Of a DNA stretch of 6,121 bases, positions 5,523 to 6,121 are shown one piece after another. The notes beneath the pieces are model-generated. The model was not told the DNA's origin. It was given only the letters and a program-made list of their open reading frames with translations, and made no database searches. The DNA comes from an uncultured Clostridia bacterium (GTDB taxonomy: Bacteria; Bacillota; Clostridia; Oscillospirales; Ruminococcaceae): the NCBI GenBank assembly GCA_945910715.1, contig CAMDZU010000086.1, forward strand, positions 1-6,121. Reading direction: 5' to 3'. Position numbers and translations under genes: made by a program. The number at the start of each line of letters is the position of its first letter. The first letter of the stretch is position 1.

Positions 5523-5990
5523 TTGAGCAGAACCAATAAAACAGCAGCAGTTCTTAATCTTATTCATGGGTCTGTCTTAAGCGATGACGCCGATATAAAA
5601 AAGTCCTCGAAAAAATCCGCCGATGAGGAGGACAAAAAGCACAGAGTAGTCAAAAACCCCGTTGTGCTTGAAATGGAGTCGGAATTTGAAACGGAGGAGC
5701 TTGACGAGGACAAGCTTTTTGGACTGAACGGCAGTATCGTCAATGCCGCCTATTTCCTTGTAAACGAAAAGCTGGGCGACGTGGTGGCAAGATTCAAGGT
5801 CTGCGACTGCGACAAGTGCCTGAAGGAAATTTCCGACAGGGTGCTGGAGGAGTTGCCGCCTATGTTCGTCAGAATGGACGGAGAGGACGGCAGGGAAAGG
5901 CTGGGAAGGCTTATAGAGGAGAAAAGACCCGAGGTGCTAAAAGCGCTGACAAAGACGATCCTTGCGCACAAGTCAAGGCAGCATAAATAA
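5523..5990 (+). CDS. ComFB-like domain protein, candidate c-di-GMP receptor
   Basis: The 155-residue product has a lysine-, serine- and acid-rich, probably disordered N-terminal part (about 20-65) and a C-terminal domain that I assign to the ComFB family. The evidence is the motif series NAAYFLVNEKLGDVV (74-88), CDCDKC with cysteines C94, C96 and C99, then ISDRVLEELPPMFV (103-116). This mirrors the ComFB arrangement of an (N)vmEexV helix, CxCxxCxxD and LNxLPPxYV. The cysteines may bind zinc. Bacillus ComFB is encoded in the comF operon with no clear role, while ComFB/CdgR proteins of cyanobacteria have been reported to bind c-di-GMP. Position after a diguanylate cyclase and a PilZ gene supports a similar role here. 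Deviations are Glu109 where the family often has Asn and Glu102 where it often has Asp. The protein occupies the slot of ParB after ParA but shows no ParB motif. The start is TTG, 12 bp after the ParA-like stop. Confidence 0.72.
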   Translation: MSRTNKTAAVLNLIHGSVLSDDADIKKSSKKSADEEDKKHRVVKNPVVLEMESEFETEELDEDKLFGLNGSIVNAAYFLVNEKLGDVVARFKVCDCDKCLKEISDRVLEELPPMFVRMDGEDGRERLGRLIEEKRPEVLKALTKTILAHKSRQHK

Positions 5991-6010
5991 GGAATTGAAT
6001 AATTTTATAA

Positions 6011-6042
6011 AAAGAGCCTCCGCAAGTTTGCGGAGGCTCTTT
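6011..6042 (+). terminator. Hairpin terminator of the operon, probably bidirectional
   Basis: AAAGAGCCTCCGCAA (6011-6025) and TTGCGGAGGCTCTTT (6028-6042) are perfect complements around a two-base GT; the terminal base pairs would open to form the loop. The GC-rich stem ends 20 bases after the last stop codon begins the trailer. On the plus strand the T-run is short (TTT then C). On the minus strand the hairpin is followed by TTTTTATAAAATT, a better U-tract, so it may also end a convergent transcript from beyond the window. Confidence 0.85.
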
Positions 6043-6121
6043 CAGCTTGTCGAAAAAGTCATATTAAAAGTTTAGGTCAAGCCTTTTCAAGAGGCTAATG
6101 TTTTCGCCTTTGGCGAAAACG
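6043..6121. repeat. Tail with two small inverted repeats, possible start of a dispersed repeat
   Basis: After the terminator, AGCCT (6080-6084) and AGGCT (6091-6095) can form a short hairpin. GTTTTCGCC (6100-6108) and GGCGAAAAC (6112-6120) form a perfect 9-bp stem with a TTT loop at the window edge. No gene is seen here. The look of the segment, a run of small hairpins directly after a terminator, resembles multicopy intergenic elements of Clostridia, but the copy number cannot be judged from one window. Confidence 0.4.

Noticed and set aside
5523..5990. ParB partner for the ParA-like ATPase
   Set aside because: There is no ParB/Srx box, helix-turn-helix or parS-like palindrome. The CxCxxC and LPPxFV motifs point to ComFB instead.

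Overview
The window looks like chromosomal DNA from a flagellated, low-to-mid-GC Clostridia-type Firmicute. The grounds are strong AAGGAGG-type ribosome binding sites, sigma-A promoters close to TTGACA-17-TATAAT, some GTG and TTG starts, and Firmicute-like FlgB and FlgC proteins. The Ruminococcaceae/Oscillospiraceae are a plausible home, but the sequence alone does not fix this.

The left part (1-1537) is transcribed leftward. A two-pass membrane protein of unknown family (824-1537) comes first. It is followed by a near-perfect sigma-A promoter (767-795) that drives the proximal rod genes flgB (335-709) and flgC (1-323, cut off by the window edge). flgB and flgC are tightly coupled: the flgC ribosome binding site overlaps the flgB stop codon. 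These genes open what is normally the large flagellar/chemotaxis operon.

The divergent intergenic region (1538-1904) holds a promoter for each direction, an AT-rich imperfect palindrome, and an RNA leader of about 95 nt before the rightward operon. That leader can fold into a two-tier stem-loop with a possible loop-to-flank pseudoknot.

The right part (1905-5990) is a compact rightward operon of four genes with gaps of 51, 24 and 12 bp, closed by a strong hairpin terminator (6011-6042). The genes are: (1) a YcgR/YpfB-like PilZ protein with altered c-di-GMP-binding motifs; (2) a membrane diguanylate cyclase with dCache, HAMP, PAS and GGDEF domains, an intact active site and no RxxD inhibitory site; (3) an orphan ParA/Soj-type ATPase with a basic C-terminal tail; (4) a small protein with a ComFB-like domain carrying CxCxxC and LPPxFV motifs. 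ComFB-domain proteins of cyanobacteria have been reported to bind c-di-GMP. The operon therefore reads as a self-contained module with one synthase, two candidate receptors and a positioning-type ATPase, placed back to back with flagellar rod genes. The working model is local control of motility or cell-surface organisation by c-di-GMP; this is inference. After the terminator, the last 80 bases carry two short inverted repeats that may be the start of a dispersed intergenic repeat.
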